A stretch of 64,000 nt of DNA from Lanius collurio (Eukaryota > Chordata > Aves > Passeriformes > Laniidae): NCBI GenBank assembly GCA_020086605.1, contig JACBWW010000007.1:19661752-19725751 (forward strand), read 5' to 3'. The position numbers and the translations under genes were made by a program. Under the pieces are notes generated by a model. That model saw only the letters and a list, made by a program, of their open reading frames with translations. It did not search any database and was not told where the DNA came from. This document shows positions 12,655 through 25,480 of this stretch, in pieces (positions within the stretch are counted from its first letter, which is position 1; the number at the start of each line of letters is the position of its first letter).

Positions 12655-13545
12655 CTGTTCTGCCGTGATGCTTGCCAAAGAGAAACAGGCAGTGGGCCAT
12701 TCCACCACTCAGATGGACTGAAAAATGGCCCAGTGGCCAGGCTGATGATGAGTGGCAAGCAGACTTGGTGGAGGCCAGGAACCAGCACGGTACCCCAGGG
12801 ATCAGTCCAGTCCTGTTTCACATCTCCTTTAATGATCTGGTTGATGTGGCAAAGCTCACTGATGGCATTAAAATGTGAGGAGTGGCTGATATGCCAGAGG
12901 GCTGGGCTGCCATCCCGAGGGCCTTCAACAGGCTGGAGACATGGGCAGACAAGAACCTCATGAAGCTCAACATGACCAAGGGCAAAGGAACAACCCCAGG
13001 CACCAGTACGTGCTGGGGGCTGCCCAAATGGAAAGAAGCTTTGCAGAAAAGGATATGGGGGTTCTCACACCTTGTTGTACATGAGCAAGAAATGTTCTCT
13101 GGCTGCACAGAAACTGCCTGAACAGCAGATAGAAAGATTGTTGCCCGTAGGTCAAGAAAGATGATCCTTCCTCACTACTCAGCACTGGTGAGGTCACACC
13201 TGGAGTGCTGTGTCCATTTCTGAACTTCTCAATACAAAAGTGACATGGAAAGAGTCCAGCAAAAGGCCATTAACATGATAAGAAACTGAAGGAACTCACA
13301 TATAAGGAATTCTTCAACCTGGAGAAATAAAGGTTCAGGGGGATCTAATCCATGTGGGTAAATACCTGAGGGAAGGGTTAATGACAGAGACAAGCTCTTT
13401 TCAGTGGTGCCCAATGATGGGTCAAGAAGTAACAGGTACAAACTGAACGTTCTTCTAAACATCACATAATATTTTTTCACTGTGATGGCAACCAAACTCT
13501 GGCACAAGTTGTCCAGAGAGGTGTTGAAAAGTTCTTTAAACCCAA
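12655..13545 (+). mobile_element. CR1 LINE fragment, ORF2 reverse transcriptase to near 3' end
   Basis: The order of words follows the CR1 ORF2 consensus: GTACCCCAGGGATCAGT (the PQGS block of the reverse transcriptase), a CCTTTAATGATCTGG block (FNDL), a GGAGTGGCTGATATGCCAGAGG block, ACCTCATGAAGCTCAACA, then CACTACTCAGCACTGGTGAGG, TGGAGTGCTGTGTCCA, and TTTTCAGTGGTGCCCAATGA. The reading frame is broken by many stops and indels and the metal-binding FADD region has degenerated (LTDGIKM in its place), so it is a dead copy. It stops before the usual ATTCTGTG tail; a second CR1 starts about 45 bases later. Confidence 0.9.
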
Positions 13546-13588
13546 TGAAACATGGAGTACAACACAGAAAATAAAAAGCTAGAAGGGT

Positions 13589-13973
13589 AACTGGACACAG
13601 CACTCTAGATGCAGCTTCACTAGGGCTGAGTAGAGGGGCAGGGTCACCTGCAGGCAATGCTCTTCCTAATGCACCCCAGGACACCATTTGCCTTCTTGGC
13701 CACAAGGACACACTGATGGCTCATGGAGGCTTGTTGTCCACCAGGACTCCTGGTCCTTCTCCACAGAGCTGCTTTCCAGTGGGTTGGCCCCCACCCTGCA
13801 CTGGTGCAGGGGATTATTTCCCCCCAGGTGCAGGACCCTGCATTTGCTGAATTTCAAACAGTTCTCTGCCCATCTCTCCACCATGTTGAGGTCCTTCTGA
13901 AGGGCTGCACAGCACTCTGGGGTATCAGCTTTGTGTCCCCAGTGAATTTGCTGAGGCAGCATCTGCCCCTTCA
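13589..13973 (-). mobile_element. CR1 LINE, inverted 5' part of a 5'-inverted copy
   Basis: The plus strand here is the complement of CR1 ORF2: it starts AACTGGACACAGCACTCTAG, passes TAGAGGGGCAGGGTCACCTG, CTTCCTAATGCACCCCAGGA, CCTTCTTGGCCACAAGGACA, TTGTTGTCCACCAGGACTCC and CAGGTGCAGGACCCTGCATT, and ends near GAGGCAGCATCTGCCCC. It therefore covers the part of the element just upstream of the point where the plus-strand part (13974-14470) begins. This is the arrangement expected of a single insertion with an inverted 5' part. Confidence 0.85.
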
Positions 13974-14470
13974 TCCAGTTTTGAGATCCTCAGTACAAAA
14001 GAGACATGAAGTTCCTAGAGTGGGTCTAGTGGAGGGAAATGGGGATGACTGGGGGACTGGAGTATCTCCCTTGCATGGACAGATTAAGGGAGTTGGGACT
14101 GTTCAGTGTGAAGAACAGACAACTAGGAGGGGACCACATCAATGTCTATCAGTGTCTGAATGAAAGGTGTCAGAGTCTGGAGCCAGGTTCTTCTCTGTGT
14201 TGTCAAGCAATGAGACAAGAGACAATGGGCAGAAACTGCACAGGAAGTTGCACTTGAGTATGAGGAAAAACTTCTTTACTGTGCAGGTGATGGTGTGCTG
14301 GAACAGGCTGCCCAGAGAGATTGTGGTGTCTCCCTCACTGGAGATATTCAAGAACTGTCTGGACACCATCCTGTGTAATGGGCTTGGGGATGATCCTGTT
14401 TGAGCAGGGAGGTTGGACCAGATGAAACACTTTGGTCCTTTCAAAGCTGACCCATTCTGTGATTCTGTGA
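13974..14470 (+). mobile_element. CR1 LINE, 3' part with ATTCTGTG tail
   Basis: Plus-strand CR1 sequence beginning TCCAGTTTTGAGATCCTCAG (consensus tccagtt-ctgggctccccag), passing AGAGACATGAAGTTCCT, GAGGAAAAACTTCTTTACTG, TGGAACAGGCTGCCCAGAGA, CACTGGAGATATTCAAGAAC and GGTTGGACCAGATGA, and ending in the diagnostic short tandem tail ATTCTGTGATTCTGTGA at 14454-14470. The C-terminal ORF2 coding words MRKNFFT, WNRLPREI and SLEIFKN are readable in one frame from 14167. Confidence 0.92.
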
Positions 14471-16954
14471 CATAAGACAGCATAAATGAATTTACTGCAA
14501 TATGCATATTATAAAGCTTCCAAATGCAATTGCCCTGCACCAAAAAAGGGGCTAAGTTTTACCACACATTGAATGTTAGCTAAAAAAGCCCCATGCTGAG
14601 CTTCATAAAACACAAGCTTAGGAGCACCAGTGTTGGCCAGACTGCAAGGCCTCTTGCTACAGATAAGTAACTGCAGTGACAGAGTAGGAAATATGGGGCA
14701 TGACGGAATGGCAGAGATGCCTCAAGAATCTCCCTATGCACTTGAGGCTGCAAAGGAATCTCCAAACTGCTCTCAAACCATGTTATTTTTTACTGCTAAT
14801 GAATTAGCTGGAGAGCAGAACCAGTGTTCCTGAAAAGTGTCTTCCTGGTCTTCCTCTCTCGTGTGGTCAAGTGTTTTCCTCTGGAGCCATGTACAGGACA
14901 CTAGGTGTGTGCCAGCACCTGCAAAGGATAAACTGCTGGTTCTGCCTCACCTTTTAGCTCTTATTATCCAAGTCCCAGTCCCAGAGCCACTAACTCAGAT
15001 CCTTTATTCTCCTTTCTTTACCATCAGAGAGATACCTGCTTAAGTTGTAAATTCAGAAAGCTGGAGGTTTTATACAAATATACTCATGTGCTGTTTTGCA
15101 CAGCAATTAATATGCATTATGTAATTTACATGAACCCCCAGCAGTAAATTCCTTCCATCTTTCACTTTTCTTCCCTGTCAACATCAATATTTCTCTCCAT
15201 TTCTCCTCTCCTGTCTGTTTCAACATTGGACATATTCTACCATTCTTAACTGACCCGGTTTACCATCAACCTTTTGGTTCCTAACCTTCTTTTCCATTTT
15301 TTATTTCCCAGGCACTTCTTCACATCCATTCCTCAGTTCTCTCTGCCTAAGCCCTCTCCACCTTCTTCCTGTAATTTTGTTCTACCTGATGTCACTTCTC
15401 AGGTTACCACTTCATTTTTGCTGGATGTGGTCCCCAGCATGTGCTCATCCACAGTGAGACAAAGATGTACAATAACAAACTAGTGGAACAACAGTTTTAA
15501 ATCAAAATCAGTATTATTTTTGACCATCTATCTCACACTATTGTGTGAGATACAACAAAATCACCAAGTATTATTTTAATATCTAAGGTGTATGTTCACT
15601 AAACACAACAAAACCTCTAGACACAACACAAGAAATACCACTGGTTGCATCGTTATAATCTGCAGTCTTCACCACTGAGTAAAATGACCTATATCTGTAC
15701 TTATAAGCACCAGTCTTCTATTTCTCCTATGGCTAAAATTTATCTTAATGGGTTGAAAAGTGCATGTTTACCTGATTGTGTGATTTTTCTTAGGCAGTGT
15801 GCTGGGACTGCTGCCTGTGAATGCTTATGATTTTCCAGTTTGGGTTGTTGTTTTTTTGTTTTTGTTTTTTTTTTTTAATTAGACAGAAAAATAAAGTAAC
15901 CAAAAATTAAGCACTTTGGGTAGCCAAGTGTGGAAAAATATTTTACTTGTCCCTGTGAGCTCCACTGTTTGTACGATTTGAAGACTTTTATTAGGTAGAA
16001 GATTAATTCCACAGGCTGAGAATATTCCTTTTGTTGTCTGCTTGGAAAATCATCAAAACTTAGCCAAGTTTCAAATTGTTGAAAAAATCAGATAACAAAT
16101 GCCTATATGACAGGGTTTTTGTATCATAATGGATAAATCAGGGAGTCCCCTTTTGCTAGTACAGTCCACTGCAGGCTCACATATTAGTAGAACCAGTAAC
16201 AGCTACTCTATTTAAATATATAGTTGGATGTTCAAAAGATTTGCAATAAAAAGAAAAAAATCATGGAAGTAGTCTCCATTTTTATTAGTACTGTTATTAT
16301 TATAATGACTAAGTTTATGTGATAGAAGTGCTGTGGTTTAATGCTAATCATATATTCCATAGATTGAATAAATAAGATCATATAAGTCATGGAGCAATAC
16401 AACTCCTTAGAATAACACTGGAGACTGTTTAACTAATTAAATGGGGTAATTATAGGCACTTTACCAAGCATCAAGGACATAAAAAAGAAAAATGTAGGTT
16501 AGGAACCTTAGTACTGGGGAGTGAAACAAATTTCATGACAGACTCCCAGCATCAGAGAGTAAGGAACTATTATGCCATTAAAGCTTCCATGAACCCAGCT
16601 TTTAAGATCATGTATTTGTTCTTCATTACATAATAGTATGCCTTAGATAACTGTATGTCCCTTTAAGACAAATTTTCATAGGTAACGTCCTAAAAAAGAG
16701 CAGCAGCGTTCAAAGACTAAATAGCATTTCGTCTGCAATTGCAAATCTGATCCACAATACTGCTCTAAACACAGGAAATGATGTCTGAAACTCATTACAG
16801 ATCTGCCTTCTTAATACAATATAGATTAGGAAGATTTTTTTTTTTCTATTTGAGTGCAGAAAAAAGGGGACCATACCCACGTGTGGTAAGCAAAGTGGAC
16901 TAGACTAGAAAAAGTAGGTTGTGGGAATAAGACTAGCAGCAGGGTAGAAAGCAT

Positions 16955-16967
16955 GGGGGGGTGGGGG
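16955..16967 (+). repeat. G-rich run
   Basis: Seven G, a T and five G, followed by a GTGTGTGT stretch. Confidence 0.85.
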
Positions 16968-17039
16968 AGTGTGTGTAATAGAAGAGGGCATAGATAAAAA
17001 GCTGGAATTTGGAACTAACAGCATGAAATAAATGAAGGG

Positions 17040-17480
17040 AAAGGGAAGAAAAATGTGGCCAGGAGCCAGGATGTAGGTAGAGACAGACTAATCAGAAAAA
17101 TGAAAGAAGAAGTGACATGTGAGGATGAAAACACTGAGATTGAGCAAGGGAGATTGGGACTGCAAGCAAGTGGGACAGAAGGGCAGGAAGGTTGGCATGA
17201 AGTCAAAGTAGAAAAAAATGAAAGCTTGAATGAGAACCGGGGAGAGGAGGAGGGGCAGAAGCTGACTGTGCAAGGAATCAGGATTCGCATAAAACATGTA
17301 AGGAAAGAACATGAAGCCAGGCAAAAGATTTGGACAATAAGGCAATAGAATAAGGATCAGAATGGAACAGGCTGGAGGCAATGGGACAAATCAGGGTATG
17401 TGTGGGAGGAATGAACTGTAAATACTGCCTCTGTTCATGCACAGAGCCTGGAATGGAACCCAAGTTTCCCAAGTGTCACC
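17040..17480. other. Unidentified purine-rich island
   Basis: The plus strand is strongly purine-rich over about 350 bases and holds a 97-codon open frame of mostly charged residues (E, K, R, Q), which is what purine-rich DNA encodes by chance. No domain is visible. An old repeat is possible. Confidence 0.3.
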
Positions 17481-19439
17481 ACTACCTTTCTGCAGTCAGC
17501 AAGTTTAACCTGTATGGTCTAAGAGTATGCCTTTTAAACCTCTGACACAGTTCAAGCAAAAAAAGGGAAGCCTAATGCTGTTTTCAGTTATTAAAGCAAG
17601 TGACAAAGGTCACTTAAATGTTTTTCTGCAGCTGATTTATAAACTTCATCAGTCTTTACTTCAAGACTGATAACCTACATTTCTATTTTTCAATCCACCA
17701 GGAAATGAGACAGAGAAAAAATAAAATAAATCAGGGAAAATATTATGTGATCTTGTGATTAAAGATGCTTATAAGTTATGGTGCTACAAGTTATATATTT
17801 ATATTATAGAGAAGATCATAAATCTGCCACTTCTCAGTGTTTGTGCCTGAAAAGCCTTGTCAGACCTCTTTTTCATACTTGCCCCTCATATATGAAAGTC
17901 ACTATAAATAGAATTTTAAGGAAAATAAAATTTACATTGATCAGAGAGATCCTGAAATAACCAAATATATAGTGTAGACTGTGCACTCCTCAGTTTACAT
18001 GCATGTAAACACTGAGAATTTTATAGTAATTTTGTATACTGAGGTTGTATTTGAAGTTCAAACTAATTTCTTATCATTTGGTATTGCATGAATCTAGGTT
18101 TTCTTGCCTTATGTTCCCTCCCCACCATTAGCATTTGAATCATTTATAGAAATTGTGTGAATATATTGAGAGTGAAAGAAATATATCACAAGCAGAAACC
18201 CCAAAGTGGTCTCTCTGTTTGAGGAAACTGAGTGTAATTTGATCTGAAGGGAAATATGGCTCTTCTACCTGAGTACAATCACATATGCCAAACATGAACA
18301 AAAAGACTAAAGAAAAAAAAAGGTGAGATACGTCTGGATAAAACATTCTCTAGAGGATTTTCTGACCATAAATTAAAGACTCCAACTACTTGCCAGGGAA
18401 AATATTTATTCCCTGAGTGACTATAATCTATTCTTTTTGAAACACTAAACAAGCACCCCCTTCTTTAGGCTCTTCTCATTGAAAACATTTGTGGAGTGCA
18501 GTTGCAGAAGTTCAGAAATTGCATTCAAAGGAACTACAGCATCAATGCCCAAACTTGACAAAATTAAGTACCATTCCCAACAATGAATTCATATATCCCT
18601 CTACATTGAAGCATATTCCAACAACAGATGTGGATTTTTTACTGTTTCAAGCTCTTAAAGAAAAAAAGCACTCAAAGAAACAAAAAGAAACTACGGGTCA
18701 CTCGACTACAGTTGAGTCAAATGACTAATCTCTTTTGGTAATGATGAGCAAATTAGTTCACATTGCAAGAGGGTGTATTCTCTGTGACTTCAGCAAGGAG
18801 CAGTCGCCTTTACAATCTGAAAGAGGTGTTGTGTTTTGATGAACTAACTAATCAGAGGGGTACAATTCAGACCAACCAAATGTGTGTGAAGGAGCATATA
18901 CTTACAGAATGACAATTTCACACATTTGAAAATGACAGAATGTATATAATATGCTAAGAAACATGAGGTAGGCATCTGATATCTATAAACATTTTTTATT
19001 TATTTGGGATAATTTTTTTTTTATTTTTATTTGGGATATTTCCAATTTACTTACGGGAAGAAATCCTTGCTAGTATAGGAGTTACTCTTGCAGAGGTCCA
19101 GTCAGCAGCTGAGCAAATGTCTTATCCATTTTTTTGACATCAGGAAACCCTTTAAACCTAAGCCAGAGGCCAAATCTGTCTCACTAAGTAAGAGAGTGCA
19201 ATGAAGCAAGCTTAAGTATCCCTTATAATCCACACTGCTTAACTGTTAGCTTTCTCCCTGGCTCTCTGTTGGACCACTCCAACCAGCTCTCTACAAACAT
19301 GACTAATCTCCTATAGAGGGAACTAGCTCCAAACAATACGAACGTGAGCCAGACTGTTGCCTGGCTTAATCCCTAGCCCTCTTTCATTTAGTGGTTTAAC
19401 AGTTTAGACATAGGCAGCATCCCCCAAGGATGAAATTTT

Positions 19440-19920
19440 GGGAGAGGTAGTGTTTAAGCTACTGCAGAGTCAGCTCTGACCAGCATGTCTCCGATAGCTG
19501 TTTGAAAGGTGACATTTCTGTGATAAACCACAAAGAAACAGCTTGTGCCTGGGAACTGTGCCAAAGTACCCAAGGCAAATGTCAGAGCTGCAGTGCATTT
19601 CCCACCATGGGGAGGGCAAGTGTGTGCTCTCCTGATCACAGCAGCTGGAAGATGTCCAGCAGGGACAGCACTACCAATGCCAGATTAGTAGCTGTCCGCA
19701 AAGTGATTGCCGTGCCAAATTCAAATTGAGGGGCCAGCCTGAGAAATAAAAGTTGCCCTTCTGCAGTTGGCACCAGTGCCAGCACGGGCAGGGTGGTACC
19801 CAAGCGAAGATGTGTGTCCTGCACTGGTGTGCACAGACAGCAACCACAAATACACCAACACTGCCCTGCTGCAAGACAGTGAGACAAAGGAGTTCCAGCT
19901 GCCACCAAAAACAGGGTTAA
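19440..19920. other. Unidentified GC-richer island
   Basis: About 480 bases with higher GC content than the surrounding intron. Overlapping open frames of 60-90 codons occur on both strands but none has a recognisable domain. It could be a diverged LTR or another interspersed repeat; no tail or terminal motif was identified. Confidence 0.3.
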
Positions 19921-22900
19921 AAATGTCTATGTTGAAAAGGCCTTGTTAAATTTACACAGGCAACCCTGACATATTCTAATTTCTTGAGGTTAGCTTTGTT
20001 ACCCTAAAAATATTATTTTGAAGAGGTTTTTTTGTGTCACAGATGCAGATTTGGATGTGTGTTGTAGAGCTTATTATTTTCCATCATTTTATTAAGGTAA
20101 AATTATTAAGGTAAGCAACCCTGATCTTAATACCTCGAAAATATATATATATTTTTTTTTTTGTATAATGTTGATTTCTCAATATGCATTAAAACCCTAA
20201 ATTTGCTTTTAGCCTTAATACTTATGGGGGAGAAATAACAACAGTCCTAGAAATTCAGAGTAACATTGTTTAAAAATAGGCCTATTTTTTAATGTTTGCA
20301 GGCTGGTAGTATTTCAATCAACAGTCTATTGCACTCATTAAAAACCTAATCTCTTCCTGTAAAGCAGATTCTTGTCTTACAAACAGAGACTGACCTTCAG
20401 GCAGTAGCCTCAGCTTCTCTGTTCTGTACTCAGTAGCCTTATCCTGTACACAACCCTCAATCTCGCCAGCAGTATCCAGTACTCCTGTGCAAGAAAAATA
20501 TTCCACTCTGGATCTACATGCTCTGTCACTAACAGGACAATTCATTTATCCTTCACCCATGCTCTGTTTCAATTTTCAGACTAATAGTGTTTTTACATGG
20601 TAAATTTATCCATTAAACCGGTTTCCTTTACAAATATATGTAAAGACAGATACAGATAATTTTTTTTTCCAACATCAAATAATGCATACTGACACTTAAA
20701 ACTCTTACTTATTCCTTCTCTGGAAATAATGCATAGCAATTCTGCTAAGTTTTGCTTGAGATAAGATTAGTATTGCTGTAAGTATCTAACTCTACTCCTT
20801 CTCTAGGATTCACTCTGTGCAGCTTTATGCTTTCTAAATGAAAGGCATCGACTCCATGCCCACTTCATGGTGACTTGGGAGACCCAGAAGACCAGTGGGC
20901 AGTTCATCCATCCTTTGGCCCCACACTTTGATCTGAATTCCGCATGAAGAATTTAAAAATGTTCAGATTACACCTCTGACATATGATAGTTGCCCATGAT
21001 CTCTATGACCAAGGAGAGTCAGGCCTATAAGCAATTAATCATCCCCCCTACTTTAAATGTACCCCCAGGATTTTTTGAATTGTCTTCTAGAGGTGATTTT
21101 TCACATTAGACAAGGAAAAGCTTTGACTTTTTCCTTAAATTTAGATGGCTAAATTTAGTTAAGAACCCCATCCTAAATAAAAATGAGTTTGCCATTACCA
21201 AGGAATCTCTACAAGTCAGCTTCATTACAAGGTGTGGATGCAATGTCTTTCACATGATTAGCTCACTCAGATTGATCTGTCTTTCTCAGTAATTTCACAT
21301 ACAAATTACTGTGGAAGATGAAGCAAAAAGATTTTTTAATCCACTTCATTTACAACTTGAGATTTGCAACAAGAAGCTTACAGTGCCTTTATTCTTTAGA
21401 AGTTTCCTCCTCTGCAGATGCAAATTAAATTTTCTCACTATAAATTTAAAATTTTCACAGTTCCTCCTTTATTTTTTTTTCCTCCAGGTAAAGTAAATTG
21501 GTACCATCCCTATTATTTCTATGTTCTTACAAACAGCCAGATGTGGTGGGTTTTTTCCCATTTTGTGTATTTTCAAACATAGAACTATATATGCATAGAG
21601 CTCAGGTCCTTCAACCGAGTGTGGATGTCACTCTGAAATAGTGTAACAATTTCTTCATATCACAATGAAGAATTTTTTTTTGCAAGGTAATATGCAAAAT
21701 ATATGTCTGTAAGGTCTATAATATAAAATAGTTCAAAAAACAAATTTGCAATTTGTATAACTACTTCAATAGCATCTTATTAAGGGGAGAAGCTTCTCCA
21801 CATGAAAAATACATCTGTAGCTATTTTATAAACAGGAAAAACTGTCAGTCCTCATGGCTCTGGGAATATAATACTATACTTATACTGGATGGGGTTTGGT
21901 TGCAGGTAGTGCAGCCCAAGTGCTAGCAAACTGTTCAATGACAATGGTTTCAAACAGGTTTATTGAAATTTCTGTGACCAGTAATTACAGGATCATTGCT
22001 TAGTAGACAAGCTCTACGACAAGAAAATTTTGCTGTTCAAATACATTCCTGGAAGGACAGAAATCCTCCCAAGAACTTAAAGGGACAGCAAATCGAAACC
22101 AAATAGACTTTCTGAAAGTCTTCCAGTACAAGACAGAGATTTATCACTGTAGCAACTTTTTCAAGTGTGACTTTTTAAAAATATATGCCAAAAACACGTG
22201 TTGGAAGAGTGTGAAACTCTAAGGGATCAAGTCCAGAATTTACATTAATGACTTTCTCAGGGAACATTAAGATTTTTGGCTAATTCCCTCATAAATATAC
22301 CTTAATTTAAAAGAGACTATCCAAATCATGTCTTGTCTAATGTTATTCCCTTTCTGCCACACTACTTTTACCCAAAATAGTAACAATACTCATATTAGTC
22401 TATAGTTAGTTACTCAAAATGGGATTATAAATATGTTATGCATGTGAATTCATCCTAAGACTAAACAATATTTTAAAATTATCGTCATAAGAAAGGAAAT
22501 TTAAAAACACCCTGATGGCAAATAACTGAACGAAATAATTCCCTTATATCTAATAAATCCCTTTTATAAGGAATTTAAATTATTTACTTGTTTCTTACAA
22601 ACAGAATCACATGAAAGCTGTATTTATCTCCTAAATGACCCTGGAAAATTATATATAATGATAATGAGATATCTCTAAACTTTATTATTCACTAACATTA
22701 CATAGGGAAGATATTTGGTCCGTGTTTGGCTAATATTAGCGAAGAAGAGTACAATGTTCCTTCATTGGCTTTCTCTGTGTGTACCCATACTGCTTGCACA
22801 GAGACCAGTGCAGCTGGTCCCTGACTCCTCACTGAAAACTCCTGAAATAGTAAGAATTAACACTATCATCATCTGGGACATAAAGGGAGATGCAGTTCAA

Positions 22901-24404
22901 AAAAAGTGCCAACAAAAAGGATCATGTCACAAAATAGCAATCTGAGCTCTTGGAATTCTTCAAAAAGAAAGGCATTTTTTCCATTAGCCACTTTCAGCTA
23001 CAAGCTTTATATGTACAGTGCCATTCCAAAAAGAAAAATACATAACTTCAAAAGAAGAGTATTTCAAGTCATCCAGAGTTAGTGTTGCAAACACACACTA
23101 CACATACATAAGGAAAGCTAAGTTTGAGTTCCCAGCCCTTTCAAGTGAGTTCTTTCAAGTCCTCTTCAATTCAACTCGTGCTTAGCTTTACAATAGAAGA
23201 AATTTACACCTGTAGTAGAACCACATTGCTGCAGTACAAAGCCTTCACTTGTAAGCCATCCTAAAATGTAAGAATAAGAAGCCTCAGCTCAAGACTGCAT
23301 CACTACTATCCTTTACTTCTGAGTAAGAGCTTTCTTGCCCTACTGAAATCTGAACACAGGCAGAGTGAGTGCAGAGGGATCAGTGAGAGTAGCAGAATTA
23401 CAGAACAACACAGGGTAAGATGGGATGAGAAAATTAAATCTACAGTAAATTCAAAATAACCCGATACCTCACCTGCTAACTAAACTTTGGTTCTGTACAT
23501 CTTTGTGGAAAATTTGTCCATGTAAATTTATACTACCTGAAATTATTGAGGATACACTTCAGGTCATATATACATACATATATATATAACTGAGTGACTT
23601 ATTAATTATGAAAATAAGCTGAGCTTTCACACTCTGTAAAAGAGCAGGCACAGGGTATCTCAATAGGAGAAATCTATATCCCATCAGAACTAACTTGTCT
23701 CAAACACATTTATTTTTACTATTATTTCTACTACATTTTTACTATTTTTTTGTTATGAAGTGTATTATTTATTTTCTGAAGTCTGAGCTAAGATGCCTCA
23801 AAGAGGTTTTTAGAAGATACCTGTGGGTAAGAGGTGATTGGGAGGTGGGTGGAGAGCTGTGGAGAATCTATCAAAGCAGTCAAACTGTAACAAAGACTCA
23901 CTGAGCATGTCTAGGGAGAATGAGGATGAAGAAAAAGTGAAAAGGTAGGCTATTAAGAGGCACGAGTCACGTTTAGGCATGGCCTCCAAATTCCAAAACT
24001 AGGACTCACTTCTACAGCTCAGTCACTGGAAAACTTTGAATGCAACTACTAAGTGAATCCTGCACATTTATTCACAGAAATACACACAGTAAAAATGTTA
24101 GCTAAATAAACATTGACATTAGACTGTAAAAAATAACACAATATTTATTTTGTCTGCCTTTCAAGTGTCAGTGCAAATTTAATATTTTGCTGTAGACAAA
24201 CTGTTGCTGGTGGTTGATTGAGATGTACTGGTTTAATAGCTTTACAGCATGCATTCTCAAATTATCTCTGTCATTCTGTAGTTTAAGAATGGGAAAGTTT
24301 TATACATTAAAATAAGAACAGTCTCCCTGATTTGAAAACATTTGCTATTACTACAGAAGACTAACATAAAGAAAAGAGAAGCAGGTGAAAAAATCATGCT
24401 TTAC

Positions 24405-24530
24405 CTGTCCATACTTTGCAGCTAAATGTAGGGGTGTCCAGTACTGATTATCCACTACATTGAGATCAGCTCCATGATCAAGTATCAGAGATGCAACGTT
24501 CTTGTATCCATTCGCACAGGCCACATGCAG
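24405..24530 (-). CDS. MYO16: MYO16 exon, complete ankyrin repeat
   Basis: This 126-nt exon is exactly 42 codons, phase 0 at both ends. It reads [20 protein letters not shown], then [20 protein letters not shown] and GQ. It therefore contains the body of one ankyrin repeat (LH.AC..G....VSLIL.HGADLN) and the TPLHLAA opening of the next, the most diagnostic ankyrin motif. The acceptor is TATATTGCAG and the donor CAG|GTAAAG. The phase-symmetric length means that skipping this exon would keep the frame and remove about one repeat, so an in-frame splice variant is possible, although nothing in the sequence shows that it is used. Confidence 0.95.
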
Positions 24531-25480
24531 CTGCAATATATAAAAAGGTAAATTTTGCATATGTTAATAGTTTAAAGAACTCATCCATAGTGTGCTATTG
24601 CAAATCTTTACTAAATCACATTTATAGCAAATACAAAATGTACATGTGACAACTACAGACTAGAAAATCACCGCAGAATCTTTTTTAGAATTTATAAACA
24701 AGATGCACCAGAAAAAGATAATCTTAGCTTATTGTGAACTACTAAACAATCTAATCTATCACTTTTCATATAACTTCAAGCAAACGTCCTTTCAAACACA
24801 TTCAAAGACTTCATGAATAATACATTCCAATAGAGTTTGAGCTCTCTTTGAGTCTAAAACTAACTTTCTTTTGAGACAGTTCAAATATCCCATATTTAAA
24901 CTGACGATACTCCAAATCAAATTCATTAACACATAATCAAACCATGCAGATTGTGACTGCAGTGCAAAATGAGTGACAAAAAATACTTTCTCAATTTTGA
25001 ACCACAGAGATTTTATTTCCTATACTTGTATTCCTTTCCTAGATACTTAATTATTTTAATTGGCAATTGTTTTAAATAATTTTACTTGATTTTCTGTACC
25101 TGCAAACTTCATTTAAGAGCCAAAATGGAACAGAAGGAGGGTGGAAAAAGCAGTAACAGATTGAAACTCAGGTCAGCAGGAACCTCAGGAGGTCAAGAAG
25201 CACAACTTGCTGCTAAAGCAAGGACAACTTCAAAGGTAGCCCTGCTTGCTCATGGCTTATCCCTCTGAGAAGCAAATACAGTAAGAGTGATAAAGTATGA
25301 AAACTCTTATGGCAAGAAAGGGAAAAAGGAAACTCAAAAATACCTTTATTAATGGCTGATTTGAGGAGCTGGAAATTATCTTTTACAATGTATTATTATT
25401 TAAGGCTCTATATGTATTTGGCATTTATATCCGCAATCAATTTAACTATATGTTTTTTATAAAATGAGATTTTTTATATT

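Larger units (their letters stand above)
10098..24404 (-). other. MYO16 intron, 14.3 kb
   Basis: The intron carries the main CR1 cluster (12.65-14.47 kb), a 26-base tandem duplication at 10655-10706, an (AT)n run at 11916-11941, a purine-rich island at 17.0-17.48 kb and an unidentified island at 19.44-19.92 kb. The rest is AT-rich sequence in which I see no gene. Confidence 0.85.

Noticed and set aside
13229..13711. 160-codon minus-strand open frame
   Set aside because: It spans the antisense strand of one CR1 and the start of another; it is a chance frame in repeat DNA.
13723..14163. 146-codon plus-strand open frame
   Set aside because: It crosses the junction between the inverted and forward CR1 parts and is not a gene.
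17055..17348. Charged 97-codon plus-strand frame, possible coiled-coil protein
   Set aside because: The charge comes from purine-rich DNA; no heptad pattern or family resemblance.
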